NCBI GenBank assembly: GCA_910577795.1
Contig: CAJTNW010000012.1
Location: forward strand, 1-44,377
From: an uncultured Christensenella sp.
GTDB taxonomy: Bacteria; Bacillota; Clostridia; Christensenellales; UBA3700
Direction: 5' to 3'
Length of the DNA stretch: 44,377 bases
This document shows, one piece after another, positions 36,096-43,691 of the stretch (position 1 is its first letter; each line of letters opens with the position of its first letter). The notes beneath the pieces are model-generated. The model worked only from the letters and a program-made list of their open reading frames with translations. It did not search any database and was not told the origin of the DNA. The translations under genes were made by a program, and so were the position numbers.

Positions 36096-37001
36096 TTATT
36101 TTGCTAGTTCTAGCATTTTTTCCAATGGTTTTAATGCCTTTTTGCGTGAATTTTCGTCCACCTCAACCTCTGGAGTAAGGCTTTCAAGAGAGTTTACAAC
36201 ACTCTGCAAAGTAATTTTTTTCATATCTGGGCAAACACTTAAATCATTAAAAATAAACATTTTATCAGGGTTATCTTCCTTTAATTTATGAGATACTCCG
36301 TTTTCTGTACAAATCAAAAATTGTTTATCGTTGCTTGCTTTTGCATATTCTATAATTCCTGAAGTGCTACCAATATAATCCGCATTAGCAAGTACTAGTC
36401 TAGGACATTCTGGATGAGCCAAAACTTTTATATTAGGATATTGTTTTTTAATATCTTGCACATATTTTGCTGCCATATAATTATGAACAGGGCAAAATCC
36501 TTCATTATAAATAAAATGCTTTTCTGGGATATGCTCTGCAACAAAGTGAGCAAGATTTTTATCAGGAATAAAAAAGATATTTTTGTTTGGCAAAGCCTTT
36601 ACAACTTTTATTGCATTAGCACTTGTTACGCAAACATCGCTTTCTGCCTTTAACTCTAATGTAGAATTAATATAACATACTACTGCAACATCATCATACA
36701 ACTCTCTTACTTTTTTTATCTCAGCAGTTGTTACCATGTGAGCCATAGGACAGTCTGCAGTAATATCTGGTAAAATTACTTTTTTATTTGGATTTAATAC
36801 TTTTGCACTATCAGCCATAAAATTTACGCCAGCAAAAAGTATTACTTTTTCAGAAAGAGTGGTTGCTACTTTACTTAAATAATAAGAATCACCAATATAG
36901 TCTGCAACTTGCTGAACATCGCCATCAACATAATAATGAGCAAGTATAACGGCATCTTTTTCTTTCTTCAGCATTTTTACTCTTTCAAATAATTCATTCA
37001 T
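36096..37001 (-). CDS. nadA: Quinolinate synthase
   Basis: NadA condenses iminoaspartate with dihydroxyacetone phosphate to quinolinate using an oxygen-sensitive [4Fe-4S] cluster. The 301-residue protein has Cys84 (ADCPMAH), Cys170 (NEGFCPVHNY) and Cys257 (SVCPDM), matching the three cluster ligands of the short NadA type. AHYY near the N-terminus and the late STSGI stretch complete the active site. GGAG precedes the start. It is the first gene of nadA-nadB-nadC and has its own promoter. Confidence 0.96.
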   Translation of the reverse strand: MNELFERVKMLKKEKDAVILAHYYVDGDVQQVADYIGDSYYLSKVATTLSEKVILFAGVNFMADSAKVLNPNKKVILPDITADCPMAHMVTTAEIKKVRELYDDVAVVCYINSTLELKAESDVCVTSANAIKVVKALPNKNIFFIPDKNLAHFVAEHIPEKHFIYNEGFCPVHNYMAAKYVQDIKKQYPNIKVLAHPECPRLVLANADYIGSTSGIIEYAKASNDKQFLICTENGVSHKLKEDNPDKMFIFNDLSVCPDMKKITLQSVVNSLESLTPEVEVDENSRKKALKPLEKMLELAK

Positions 37002-37030
37002 TAGTTTATCTCCAAAAATTTATTGTTACT

Positions 37031-37059
37031 ATTTTATCATACAGTAATTGATAAGTCAA
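37031..37059 (-). promoter_or_regulatory. Promoter of the nad operon
   Basis: TTGACT (37054-37059), a 17-bp spacer and TAAAAT (37031-37036) with an extended TGA are read on the minus strand, about 30 bp before the nadA start. Confidence 0.8.
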
Positions 37060-37070
37060 CAAAACGGGTA

Positions 37071-37088
37071 TTATGATTTATATCATAA
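37071..37088. promoter_or_regulatory. 18-bp palindrome upstream of the nad promoter
   Basis: TTATGAT and ATCATAA are perfect 7-bp arms around TTAT. It lies 11 bp upstream of the nadA -35 box, where an activator or repressor could bind. It has no T tract, so it is not a terminator. A link to NAD control is inferred from position only. Confidence 0.45.
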
Positions 37089-37116
37089 ACTCGGTAATTA
37101 CACTTTTAATTTTTAT

Positions 37117-37713
37117 TTAATTCAAACTATCGGGCGAACCAATACCATTATTATCAGCCACCTTAAGCACTTTTATAAGCCAAGCCATATTTTTAGCAAG
37201 ATTTTGCATTATTTGTATGCCTTCTTCGTCTTTCATAACTTCTTCAGGAGTTCTTCCTATCATCATATTCCAATATCTAGAAGGAACTTGTATCATATTG
37301 CTTATACCAATGTATTTGTTTAGTTGGTCATAAGTATTTGTTGCACCGCTACGTCTTTGACAAACTACTGCAACAGCAGGCTTATATTTCATAGACTGCC
37401 TACCTACCATAAATAACCTATCCATAAAAGAAGTTATTTGACCAGTTGCACTTGCATAATAAACTGGTGAACCAAAAACAAATCCATCGCAAGTTTTACC
37501 TTTTTCCATAAATTCATTTACAATATCGTCTACAAAACATTTGCCAGTTTGTTTGCAACTACTGCAAGCAATACAGCCACTTATAGCCTTATTACCTACC
37601 CACATTATTTCATAATCAATGTCGTATTTTTTTAATTCCTCACCAATAATAGTTAGCGCTGTATATGTAGACCCATTTTTATGCGGACTACCATTTATCA
37701 TCAATACTTTCAT
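37117..37713 (-). CDS. Flavodoxin-fold NAD(P)H-dependent reductase/iron-sulfur flavoprotein family
   Basis: This 198-residue cytoplasmic FMN protein begins MKVLMINGSPHKNGST, the phosphate-binding loop of NADPH-dependent FMN reductases. It contains a compact cysteine motif, CIACSSCKQTGKC, which in iron-sulfur flavoproteins binds a [4Fe-4S] cluster. GSPVYYASATGQ forms the flavin pocket. I place the start at 37713 because GGGAGG (37718-37723) precedes it; the ATG at 37725 would cover that site. It follows the TetR gene by about 85 bp. It may reduce quinones, azo or nitro compounds, or detoxify oxygen; the substrate is unknown. Confidence 0.88.
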   Translation of the reverse strand: MKVLMINGSPHKNGSTYTALTIIGEELKKYDIDYEIMWVGNKAISGCIACSSCKQTGKCFVDDIVNEFMEKGKTCDGFVFGSPVYYASATGQITSFMDRLFMVGRQSMKYKPAVAVVCQRRSGATNTYDQLNKYIGISNMIQVPSRYWNMMIGRTPEEVMKDEEGIQIMQNLAKNMAWLIKVLKVADNNGIGSPDSLN

Positions 37714-37797
37714 ATAACCTCCCAATTAAATAAATATTGATAAAATATTATATCTTATTACTACTATATGCAAAACTATATATAATAAATAATTAAA

Positions 37798-38382
37798 TCA
37801 ATATCCATTAAAATCATTATTTAAATAACAAGCAATATTGTTATTAATTATCTCAAACAAAATATTAGATTCCGCTTCAGTAGAAATACCCTCAGGATTT
37901 CTTGCCCAGTTAAGTACACTATTTATTATGCCACCAATTAAAAAGTCTACCAAACACTCTTTTTTCTCTTTTTCAAGTTTGGTTTCTGTATTCAAAGCAA
38001 AAATCAATTCCTCTCTCAATTTATCTTCAAGCGGATTAAAAATAATTTTGGCATAGTTAGAACTTGCCATTAAAGCATAATATTTTTCATCTGCATTAAC
38101 TCTTTGTACAATGTTATTAATAAAATTAAGCATTCTCACACGAAAACCTACTCTTCTTTCCTTCATAACACTTTCGTTAAACAAGCAAAGTAAATCATTT
38201 TTAATTTCATCCAATATTTCAGCAATATCTTTATAATGCAAATAAAATGTTTTCCTGCTAACACCTGCTGCCTCTGCAAGTTCACTTATAGTGATGCAAG
38301 ATATATCCTTTTCCTTTAAAATAATTAAAAGTGCTTGTTTAATACTTTTTTTTGTCTTAATAGGTCTACTATCTGTTCTCAT
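37798..38382 (-). CDS. TetR/AcrR family transcriptional regulator
   Basis: This 194-residue regulator has an N-terminal helix-turn-helix (about 10-60) with the recognition stretch AAGVSRKTFYLHYKD. Its helical C-terminal half resembles the TetR_C_7-like group seen with dhaS-type regulators. GGAG precedes the start. It is upstream of the flavodoxin-fold reductase gene on the same strand and probably controls it and itself. It is unrelated in sequence to the TetR at 11.6-12.1 kb beyond the DNA-binding fold. The ligand is unknown. Confidence 0.9.
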   Translation of the reverse strand: MRTDSRPIKTKKSIKQALLIILKEKDISCITISELAEAAGVSRKTFYLHYKDIAEILDEIKNDLLCLFNESVMKERRVGFRVRMLNFINNIVQRVNADEKYYALMASSNYAKIIFNPLEDKLREELIFALNTETKLEKEKKECLVDFLIGGIINSVLNWARNPEGISTEAESNILFEIINNNIACYLNNDFNGY

Positions 38383-38419
38383 AAGTTACTCCATCAATAT
38401 AAAATCGTTTGTTTAATTT

Positions 38420-38448
38420 AGTATACTACATTTCGTGTAAAAATTCAA
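38420..38448 (-). promoter_or_regulatory. Promoter of the tetR-reductase unit
   Basis: TTGAAT (38443-38448), a 17-bp spacer and TATACT (38420-38425) are read on the minus strand. Confidence 0.7.
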
Positions 38449-38650
38449 TGTTTTTAAAGCATTTTTTTACATATTTTTTAATTATTTTATCAATATCCAA
38501 AAAGACAATAATTTTAAAAATTTTATTAAAAAAATTTAATTTTAATAACATTTATTTTTTACTTAAGTATTAATCTACACTCATAAATAGCAAAGTTTTT
38601 TTATAAATACAAACTTAATTTTATCCTCTTTTTTCACTAAATTAGCAACA

Positions 38651-38680
38651 AAAAAGACCTTACATAATTAAGGTCTTTTT
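38651..38680. terminator. Terminator of rpsF-ssb-rpsR
   Basis: AAAAAGACCTTA, a 6-nt loop and TAAGGTCTTTTT form a 12-bp stem with A/T tracts. It lies about 80 bp past the rpsR stop. Confidence 0.88.
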
Positions 38681-38758
38681 ATTTTTTAATTTTCAGACTA
38701 TTTTAATAAACTTTATGTAATTTATATCAAACTAGTCTTGTATTATGTTAATTTAAAA

Positions 38759-39004
38759 TTAGTCTGCTCTGTATGGAATTAATGCCATAACTCTTGCTCT
38801 TTTAACAGCAGTTGCAACCATTCTTTGATGTTTTGCACAAAGACCGCTCATTCTTCTTGGCAAGATTTTGCCTTTATCTGTGATAAATTTTCTTAATTTA
38901 GCGACATCTTTATAATCTAATTCGTCAACTTTTTCAACACAGAAAACGCAAACCTTTTTTCTAGGCATTTTCTTAACAGGACGTTTTACATTCTTATCTT
39001 CCAT
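38759..39004 (-). CDS. rpsR: 30S ribosomal protein S18
   Basis: This 81-residue ribosomal protein binds S6 in the small-subunit platform. It has a basic N-terminus and the family core CVFC...DYKDVAKLRKFI...RRMSGLCAKHQR. The CVFC pair with the later Cys and His suggests the zinc-binding form. AAGGAG precedes the ATG. It is the last gene of rpsF-ssb-rpsR. Confidence 0.97.
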   Translation of the reverse strand: MEDKNVKRPVKKMPRKKVCVFCVEKVDELDYKDVAKLRKFITDKGKILPRRMSGLCAKHQRMVATAVKRARVMALIPYRAD

Positions 39005-39041
39005 GATTAATCTCCTTATAAATATACTTAATAAACCTTAA

Positions 39042-39434
39042 TTAAAATGGCATATCGTCATCTTCAACTTCTGCAAGTTCAGATACTTTTACCTCTGGTT
39101 TATTGCTTGGAGAATTAGCCCCACCTTCATTTCTTGCTGATAAAAACTCTACTTCGTCTGCTTGCAAATCAATTGCTGTACGTCTAATTCCGTCTTTATC
39201 CTCATATCTTCTTATTTGAAGTGAACCACATACTCCAACTTGGCTTCCTTTTGCTAAAAATTTGTTGCAATTTACAGCAGCATCTCTCCATACTGTTACA
39301 GGGAAAAAGTCTGTTTCGTCTCTATTAAATCTACGATTAACAGCAACTGTAAAAGAACAAACTTGCACACCGCTACCTGTACTTTTAAGTTCAGGGTCAG
39401 CAGTTAATCTGCCAATAATTTGAATTTTGTTCAT
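39042..39434 (-). CDS. ssb: Single-stranded DNA-binding protein
   Basis: SSB coats single-stranded DNA in replication and repair. The 130-residue protein has an N-terminal OB fold (about 1-105), and a short linker leads to the conserved acidic tail DDDMPF, which recruits partner proteins. The linker is shorter than in Bacillus SsbA. AAAGGAG lies upstream. It sits between rpsF and rpsR, the usual order. Confidence 0.97.
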   Translation of the reverse strand: MNKIQIIGRLTADPELKSTGSGVQVCSFTVAVNRRFNRDETDFFPVTVWRDAAVNCNKFLAKGSQVGVCGSLQIRRYEDKDGIRRTAIDLQADEVEFLSARNEGGANSPSNKPEVKVSELAEVEDDDMPF

Positions 39435-39456
39435 AAATTTCTCCTTTAAATTCGGC

Positions 39457-39741
39457 TTACTTTTTAATTATCATGCATCTTTTAGCATTATCCATGATTT
39501 GAACTTGTCTGTCTAACAAAGCAGGAACTTTTTCGTCTGCTTCAAAGTTCATAAGCACATAATAGCCTTCAGTTGAATAATCTTGCAAAGTATAAGCAAA
39601 CTTCTTAGTACCCCATTTGTCAATATTTTCAACTGTGCCACCATTGCTAGTAACAATGCTTTCCAACTTATCTATAACTGCTTGCTTATCTTCGTCGCTT
39701 GCGTTGTTGTTGATAATGTAAAGAATTTCGTACTTAGTCAT
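39457..39741 (-). CDS. rpsF: 30S ribosomal protein S6
   Basis: This 94-residue ribosomal protein pairs with S18. MTKYEILYII, a central TWGTKKFAY-like GTKKFAY stretch and GYYVLMNFEA match the family. I place the start at 39741 because AAGGAGGT precedes it closely; the in-frame ATG at 39762 lies upstream of that site. It is the first gene of the operon and has a structured leader that can hide its ribosome-binding site. Confidence 0.96.
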   Translation of the reverse strand: MTKYEILYIINNNASDEDKQAVIDKLESIVTSNGGTVENIDKWGTKKFAYTLQDYSTEGYYVLMNFEADEKVPALLDRQVQIMDNAKRCMIIKK

Positions 39742-39750
39742 ATAGCACCT

Positions 39751-39801
39751 CCTTATGGTCATTGACTCTCAAACGAGAGTAAGGATTGAGTGTAAACTCA
39801 A
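39751..39801 (-). promoter_or_regulatory. rpsF leader with Shine-Dalgarno-hiding stem
   Basis: On the minus strand the first hairpin is TTGAGT-TTAC-ACTCAA (39786-39801). The second is ACTCTC-GTTT-GAGAGT (39765-39780). Its base can extend by CCTTA (39780-39784) pairing with TAAGG (39751-39755), the latter being the start of AAGGAGG. A nine-base bulge, CAATGACCA, is left on the 3' side. This would block rpsF translation. S6:S18-binding leaders are known in many bacteria; whether this is one I cannot confirm. Confidence 0.55.
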
Positions 39802-39809
39802 ACAAATGT

Positions 39810-39838
39810 ATTATAACAAAATAAAATTTGTTTGTAAA
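39810..39838 (-). promoter_or_regulatory. Promoter of rpsF-ssb-rpsR
   Basis: TTTACA (39833-39838), a 17-bp spacer and a perfect TATAAT (39810-39815) are read on the minus strand, giving a leader of about 60 nt. Confidence 0.8.
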
Positions 39839-39852
39839 GCAATTTGTCTTAA

Positions 39853-40260
39853 TTAATCAAAATTTATATCTGTATCGTTTCTGTATCCATTCATTACAAC
39901 TGTTGCAATTAATCGCCCGCAACCATCATTTACGGATATAGTATAATTGCAAGTATGTCTAGTGCTACTTACTAATGTTGCTGTAGCAACCAAATTTCTA
40001 TCTTTTGCAGGCTTTAAATAGGTAATATTACTATCTAGTGTAACAGTAAGTTTACCACCTAAATTACTTGCAACAGCAAAAGTAAAATCAGCAAGAGAAT
40101 AAATAGTCCCACCATGAATTCCGCCTTTTGCATTTAAAAAATTATCATTTACAATCATTGTGCAAACAGTTTTTTCAAAACTAGCCTCTACTATTTCAAT
40201 ACCCAAAGTAACGGCTAAAGTATCTTGTTTAAAAAATTCTTTTAACTTATCCATATTCAT
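39853..40260 (-). CDS. Hotdog-fold thioesterase (PaaI family)
   Basis: This 135-residue protein should hydrolyse acyl-CoA thioesters. The family motif GGIHGGTIYSLADFTFAVA is present with its His-Gly-Gly core and the catalytic Asp in the following helix. AGGTG precedes the ATG. It lies 24 bp after the degenerate ADH-like gene and shares its transcript, so all three genes of that unit may deal with an aldehyde or acyl-CoA intermediate; that is inference. Substrate unknown. Confidence 0.9.
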   Translation of the reverse strand: MNMDKLKEFFKQDTLAVTLGIEIVEASFEKTVCTMIVNDNFLNAKGGIHGGTIYSLADFTFAVASNLGGKLTVTLDSNITYLKPAKDRNLVATATLVSSTRHTCNYTISVNDGCGRLIATVVMNGYRNDTDINFD

Positions 40261-40284
40261 AAAATCACCTAACCATCTATAAAA

Positions 40285-41403
40285 TTAATAATTTATATAG
40301 CAAATATCTTTTAATTTTGCCAAATTTTCACTATATCCCAAACTACTATTTAATTCTTCAAAAATATCTTCTATCTGTTTAGAGTTTAAACCAATTTCAT
40401 TCAATTTTTTTGGAATATCTTTGTCATCAAAATAAATTTTTAGTTTATTCTCAATAATGCCTGCAAACTTTTCTCTCCAGTCATCATCATTTTGCACATT
40501 TTCAATTTTAAAAGGTAGCCCCAATAATTTAATATCTTCCGCTGACAAACTGCTAACTATATTTTTAATACTCTTTTGCATTGTAAGCAATAAAATTAAA
40601 GAATAAATTTCACCAGTTTCGTCTATTGCACTTAAAATAAATTCATTTAAAACATTATCCTTTAAATTTAAAAAATCATATCCCGCATACATTTCGGCAG
40701 TCAATAGATTACTTAAATTGCTATTTTCGTCAAAGCAAATATCCATAGCAGTCATTGCAGCAATTTTCTCTTGTTGATTTGTAACATTTGTAATAACAAT
40801 TAACCCCATAATTAAACTTGCAATTCTTATACCTACTTTTGCTGTATTACTCAATTTATCCAAAACTTTTTCGTCCACTAAAACTGCATAAGGTATGGTA
40901 CATTGTTTATTAAATCTATATAATGTATTACTTTTGTTATCCAAAACTTCAAAATATCCAGTTAAAATTTGTTGGTGATTACCACTTGCATCTGTGATAA
41001 ATATTAATTTTATATCATTATTTTGCTCTAAATTTTTAATATCTTCTTTTTTATCGCAAATGTCACCAAAACTATTTATATTGCAAGTTAAAATATACTT
41101 AACAGCCTTTCCTACATTATGGGATATTTGTGTGCCAGCACAAATAATAAGGTCTGCACTTATGTCTTTTAAAACTTTTAGGCAACTATCAACTATTTCT
41201 GTGTTTGCACGTTCTAATGCTTTCACCTTAAAATAAGTGATTTTTATGTCTTTACCAAAAGCCTTTTTTATTTTACTTTTTGTGCTATTTATTTCACTTA
41301 GTATATCGTATATTACTAAAATACTTTTACATTCATTATAAAAGCCTTCATAGTTCAACTTGCTTATACTATCTTTCCCCACAATTATTTTACTATTTAT
41401 CAT
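40285..41403 (-). CDS. Degenerate iron-containing alcohol dehydrogenase-like protein
   Basis: The 372-residue protein has the outline of an iron-dependent ADH: an N-terminal nucleotide-binding half and a helical C-terminal half. The GGGSxxDxAK motif is replaced by AGTQISHNVGKA (89-100). The metal-binding Asp and His positions appear lost in the GIRIASLIMGL segment near 192-202. It lacks the usual GHA/HG histidine stretch too. The frame is intact, so it may be a functional non-catalytic relative rather than a recent pseudogene. Its ATG overlaps the stop of the 75-residue gene by 4 nt. I am confident of a distant family link, less so of any function. Confidence 0.65.
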   Translation of the reverse strand: MINSKIIVGKDSISKLNYEGFYNECKSILVIYDILSEINSTKSKIKKAFGKDIKITYFKVKALERANTEIVDSCLKVLKDISADLIICAGTQISHNVGKAVKYILTCNINSFGDICDKKEDIKNLEQNNDIKLIFITDASGNHQQILTGYFEVLDNKSNTLYRFNKQCTIPYAVLVDEKVLDKLSNTAKVGIRIASLIMGLIVITNVTNQQEKIAAMTAMDICFDENSNLSNLLTAEMYAGYDFLNLKDNVLNEFILSAIDETGEIYSLILLLTMQKSIKNIVSSLSAEDIKLLGLPFKIENVQNDDDWREKFAGIIENKLKIYFDDKDIPKKLNEIGLNSKQIEDIFEELNSSLGYSENLAKLKDICYINY

Positions 41404-41627
41404 AAATTATTCTCCCATACCATAGTTAGAATATCAACTATATTATTATAACTCATACACTTTGGATTTGTCAATATTGCACAATCAGATAAAGCAAGAT
41501 TTGCAATAATATCAAAATCTTCTTTTTTCATTCCGCAGTCTTTTAATGTCAAAATACCACCGATTTTCATAGCATTTTGCCTATAAAACTCACAAATAAA
41601 CTCTATAAACTTAACTGCCTTATCCAT
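41400..41627 (-). CDS. Short ORF resembling the C-terminal end of an iron-containing ADH
   Basis: The 75 residues match the last 50-60 residues of iron-containing alcohol dehydrogenases: LTLKDCG, EEDF-like KKEDFDIIANLAL, TNPK, and a final helix with NNIVDIL. No ribosome-binding site is clear before the ATG at 41627. The upstream parts of an ADH are not found before it, so it may be a remnant of a deleted gene or a free-standing domain. It is translationally coupled to the degenerate ADH-like gene that follows, which has its own C-terminal domain. Confidence 0.6.
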   Translation of the reverse strand: MDKAVKFIEFICEFYRQNAMKIGGILTLKDCGMKKEDFDIIANLALSDCAILTNPKCMSYNNIVDILTMVWENNL

Positions 41628-41728
41628 AACATTTTACTTTGTTATATTGTCTACATATTATTATTGTTAGCAAGCATATTGCATATTCCAATACTGCTTG
41701 TCCAATTTTATTGTGATTTATAACAAAT

Positions 41729-41771
41729 AATAAGGAGTTAGTTATAGCAATTGCCACAACTATCCCTTATT
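41729..41771. repeat. 43-bp imperfect palindrome in a leader
   Basis: Outer arms AATAAGG / CCTTATT and inner arms AGTTGTGGCAA / TTGCTATAACT (11 bp with two G-U pairs as minus-strand RNA) form one long hairpin with a 3-nt internal loop. It lies between the promoter at 41801-41828 and the 75-residue ORF. It has no T tract after it on either strand. Confidence 0.6.
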
Positions 41772-41800
41772 TATTGCTTTGTTAATGTATCTTTACATTT

Positions 41801-41828
41801 AGTATAACACAAGGCTAAATTATGTCAA
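41801..41828 (-). promoter_or_regulatory. Promoter of the ADH-like/thioesterase operon
   Basis: TTGACA (41823-41828), a 16-bp spacer and TATACT (41801-41806) are read on the minus strand. The -35 overlaps the stop codon of the upstream ATPase gene, so the two units share no intergenic space. Confidence 0.7.
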
Positions 41829-42844
41829 TAATTATGGAATAAATTATCAAGATAATTTTGTTTTTCCACCTCTAATGCTGCAAAATCCATAGCAGGCAGA
41901 TATGCTTTTTCTATTTCTGTATGTGCCACCCTTGACCTCATATAGTAATCACCTGCTCTTTTTAAATTGTAGTTAATACAATGTCTATGCTCCAATAATA
42001 GTGGCACATCACCTTGAACTTTACTCATATTAAAGCAAATATCTGTATCAAAGCCATCACCTTTGTCACTACATACCAATACTACATTTTTTAGACCAAT
42101 TGCAAACAATTTTTGCGGATTTAAAATAGTATAAAAACTTTCATATCTGACTTTTTTCTTATCTAATCTTGATGCAATATTTTCAAGCACTGCGTATTTT
42201 GCAAAGTTGCATCTTCCACAAATATTTATAACCTTCCTATCCCCAATATATTCATTAACTATATTATGATAGCCATCGCCTGCAATATAATCTGCAAACG
42301 CTTTAATTTTACTATCCGCACAAGTCAAGTCTAAAGATGCAAAAATTTCCTTTACAAGATTATTAAACTTATCTTCATTAAAATACGCATTATATAAATT
42401 ATCTATATTTTGATATTGTAAATTAACGCACCTTAATTCATTATACATACATTTGTATGCTTGCTTTTTTGTTTCTATCAATTCTTTTAATATTCCTGTT
42501 TTTGGTGCTAACACTGCTGGATTTAAATGTTTACCTATATCAAAAATATCCCCAGTTATACCATACAACTCCGGTTCAAAAACATGTGGACTGGTTGCAT
42601 CTAGCATAACCAAATTTAGTCCAACTATTTTAACTGCATCAAGGCTATTTATATCACTACTGCAAGGGACTTTAATTGTTTCATACCCCAAATCTTCCGC
42701 CCTTTTTGCAAACTCTCTTATAAAAGTACTTTTGCCAACACCGCTGCCGCCTTTTAAATATGTAGTACGGCTACCAGCAATAAAATCACCAAATAAATTA
42801 ACAAAACCCTCTGCCGTATTACCGGCAACTAGTAATCTTTCCAT
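41825..42844 (-). CDS. P-loop ATPase of the PRK06851 type, second P-loop degenerate
   Basis: The 339-residue protein has two related halves. The first carries a full Walker A, GGSGVGKST (32-40), and the family stretch MLDATSPHVFEPE (80-92). The second half starts near 203, but its P-loop reads GRCNFAKYAV (210-219) and has lost the Gly-Lys-Ser/Thr needed for ATP. I place the start at 42844 because AGGAGG lies 8 nt before it; the in-frame ATG at 42880 has no such site. It diverges from dpaA-dpaB by 87 bp. PRK06851-type proteins are uncharacterised. A spore role is suggested only by the neighbour. Confidence 0.75.
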   Translation of the reverse strand: MERLLVAGNTAEGFVNLFGDFIAGSRTTYLKGGSGVGKSTFIREFAKRAEDLGYETIKVPCSSDINSLDAVKIVGLNLVMLDATSPHVFEPELYGITGDIFDIGKHLNPAVLAPKTGILKELIETKKQAYKCMYNELRCVNLQYQNIDNLYNAYFNEDKFNNLVKEIFASLDLTCADSKIKAFADYIAGDGYHNIVNEYIGDRKVINICGRCNFAKYAVLENIASRLDKKKVRYESFYTILNPQKLFAIGLKNVVLVCSDKGDGFDTDICFNMSKVQGDVPLLLEHRHCINYNLKRAGDYYMRSRVAHTEIEKAYLPAMDFAALEVEKQNYLDNLFHNY

Positions 42845-42931
42845 ATTTTTATCCTCCTCTACACTATATGAAATTGACACAACAATTGTACATTATTCAT
42901 AGTATGTAACAAATAAGTATAGGAGAATAAT

Positions 42932-43690
42932 ATGAAAACACCAACCTTTGTAATTGATACAAGCGATACAAGAATGTTTTATACTATGCGGTATTTACAA
43001 GATAAAAAATACAAAGTTTGTTCTATTGCAAACAATACCGAAGTAGGAGCGGCATATTACTGCTATGGTCCACAAAAAAGATTTACCAATGACGAACTTA
43101 TGAATATACCAGACAAAAGTGATTTGTTTTGCGGCAATTTGAACGATATGCAAAAGAAGATTTTGGACGCAAAAAATATTACTCACCACAACTTGTTAAC
43201 TGATGAGATTTTTGCAATGGATAATGCCTTACTGACTGCTGAAGGTGCTTTGATGCTAATCATAAGAGGCACAAATGTATCGATTTTCAGCACGAAAATT
43301 GCAATTTTAGGATATGGTAGAGTGGGAAAAGCAATTGCAACATTGCTTAAAGGAATAGATGTAGACTTTAATATTTTTTCTGATGATTATACAGAGCGGT
43401 CAATAGCAAGATTACTTGGAAAAAATATTTTTGATTTAAAAAATAATTTAAATGACTATGACGTTATAATTAACACTATCCCTGCAAAAGTACTCCCTTT
43501 ATCCAAATTAAAAGATGCAAAAAAATCTTGTTACATACTAGATTTAGCATCTTATTCAGGTGCTGAAATGTGCGATATTAATTCCTTAGGTCTTGCCTAT
43601 GATAATGCTTTAGGCATACCGGGCAAATACTCACCTAAAACTGCGGGTGAAATCCTTGCCCAGTCAATACTAAGAAACTTGGAGGTGTAA
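42932..43690 (+). CDS. dpaA: Dipicolinate synthase subunit A
   Basis: DpaA (SpoVFA) with DpaB makes dipicolinic acid from a lysine-pathway intermediate in the mother cell of spore formers. The 252-residue protein has an N-terminal domain with the LTAEGA stretch (101-106) and a Rossmann domain with GYGRVGK (127-133), and ends in a DNALGIPGKYSPKTAGEI motif region (NALGIPGKYSPKTAGE). It is shorter than the roughly 297-residue Bacillus protein. AGGAGA precedes the ATG. It is 1 bp from dpaB. I see no clear sigma-A promoter. Confidence 0.92.
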   Translation: MKTPTFVIDTSDTRMFYTMRYLQDKKYKVCSIANNTEVGAAYYCYGPQKRFTNDELMNIPDKSDLFCGNLNDMQKKILDAKNITHHNLLTDEIFAMDNALLTAEGALMLIIRGTNVSIFSTKIAILGYGRVGKAIATLLKGIDVDFNIFSDDYTERSIARLLGKNIFDLKNNLNDYDVIINTIPAKVLPLSKLKDAKKSCYILDLASYSGAEMCDINSLGLAYDNALGIPGKYSPKTAGEILAQSILRNLEV

Positions 43691-43691
43691 T

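Larger units (their letters stand above)
38383..38758. other. Intergenic region, 376 bp
   Basis: It holds the TetR promoter (38420-38448) and the terminator of the rpsF-ssb-rpsR operon (38651-38680). The very AT-rich stretch between, 38450-38640, shows no reading frame, RNA gene or repeat that I can support. Confidence 0.6.

Noticed and set aside
38383..38758. Small RNA or hidden gene in the 376-bp gap
   Set aside because: Only a promoter and a terminator of neighbouring genes can be supported; the rest is AT-rich without structure.
42845..42931. Sigma-A promoter for dpaA
   Set aside because: A TTGACA is present at the right side but no acceptable -10 lies 16-18 bp after it.
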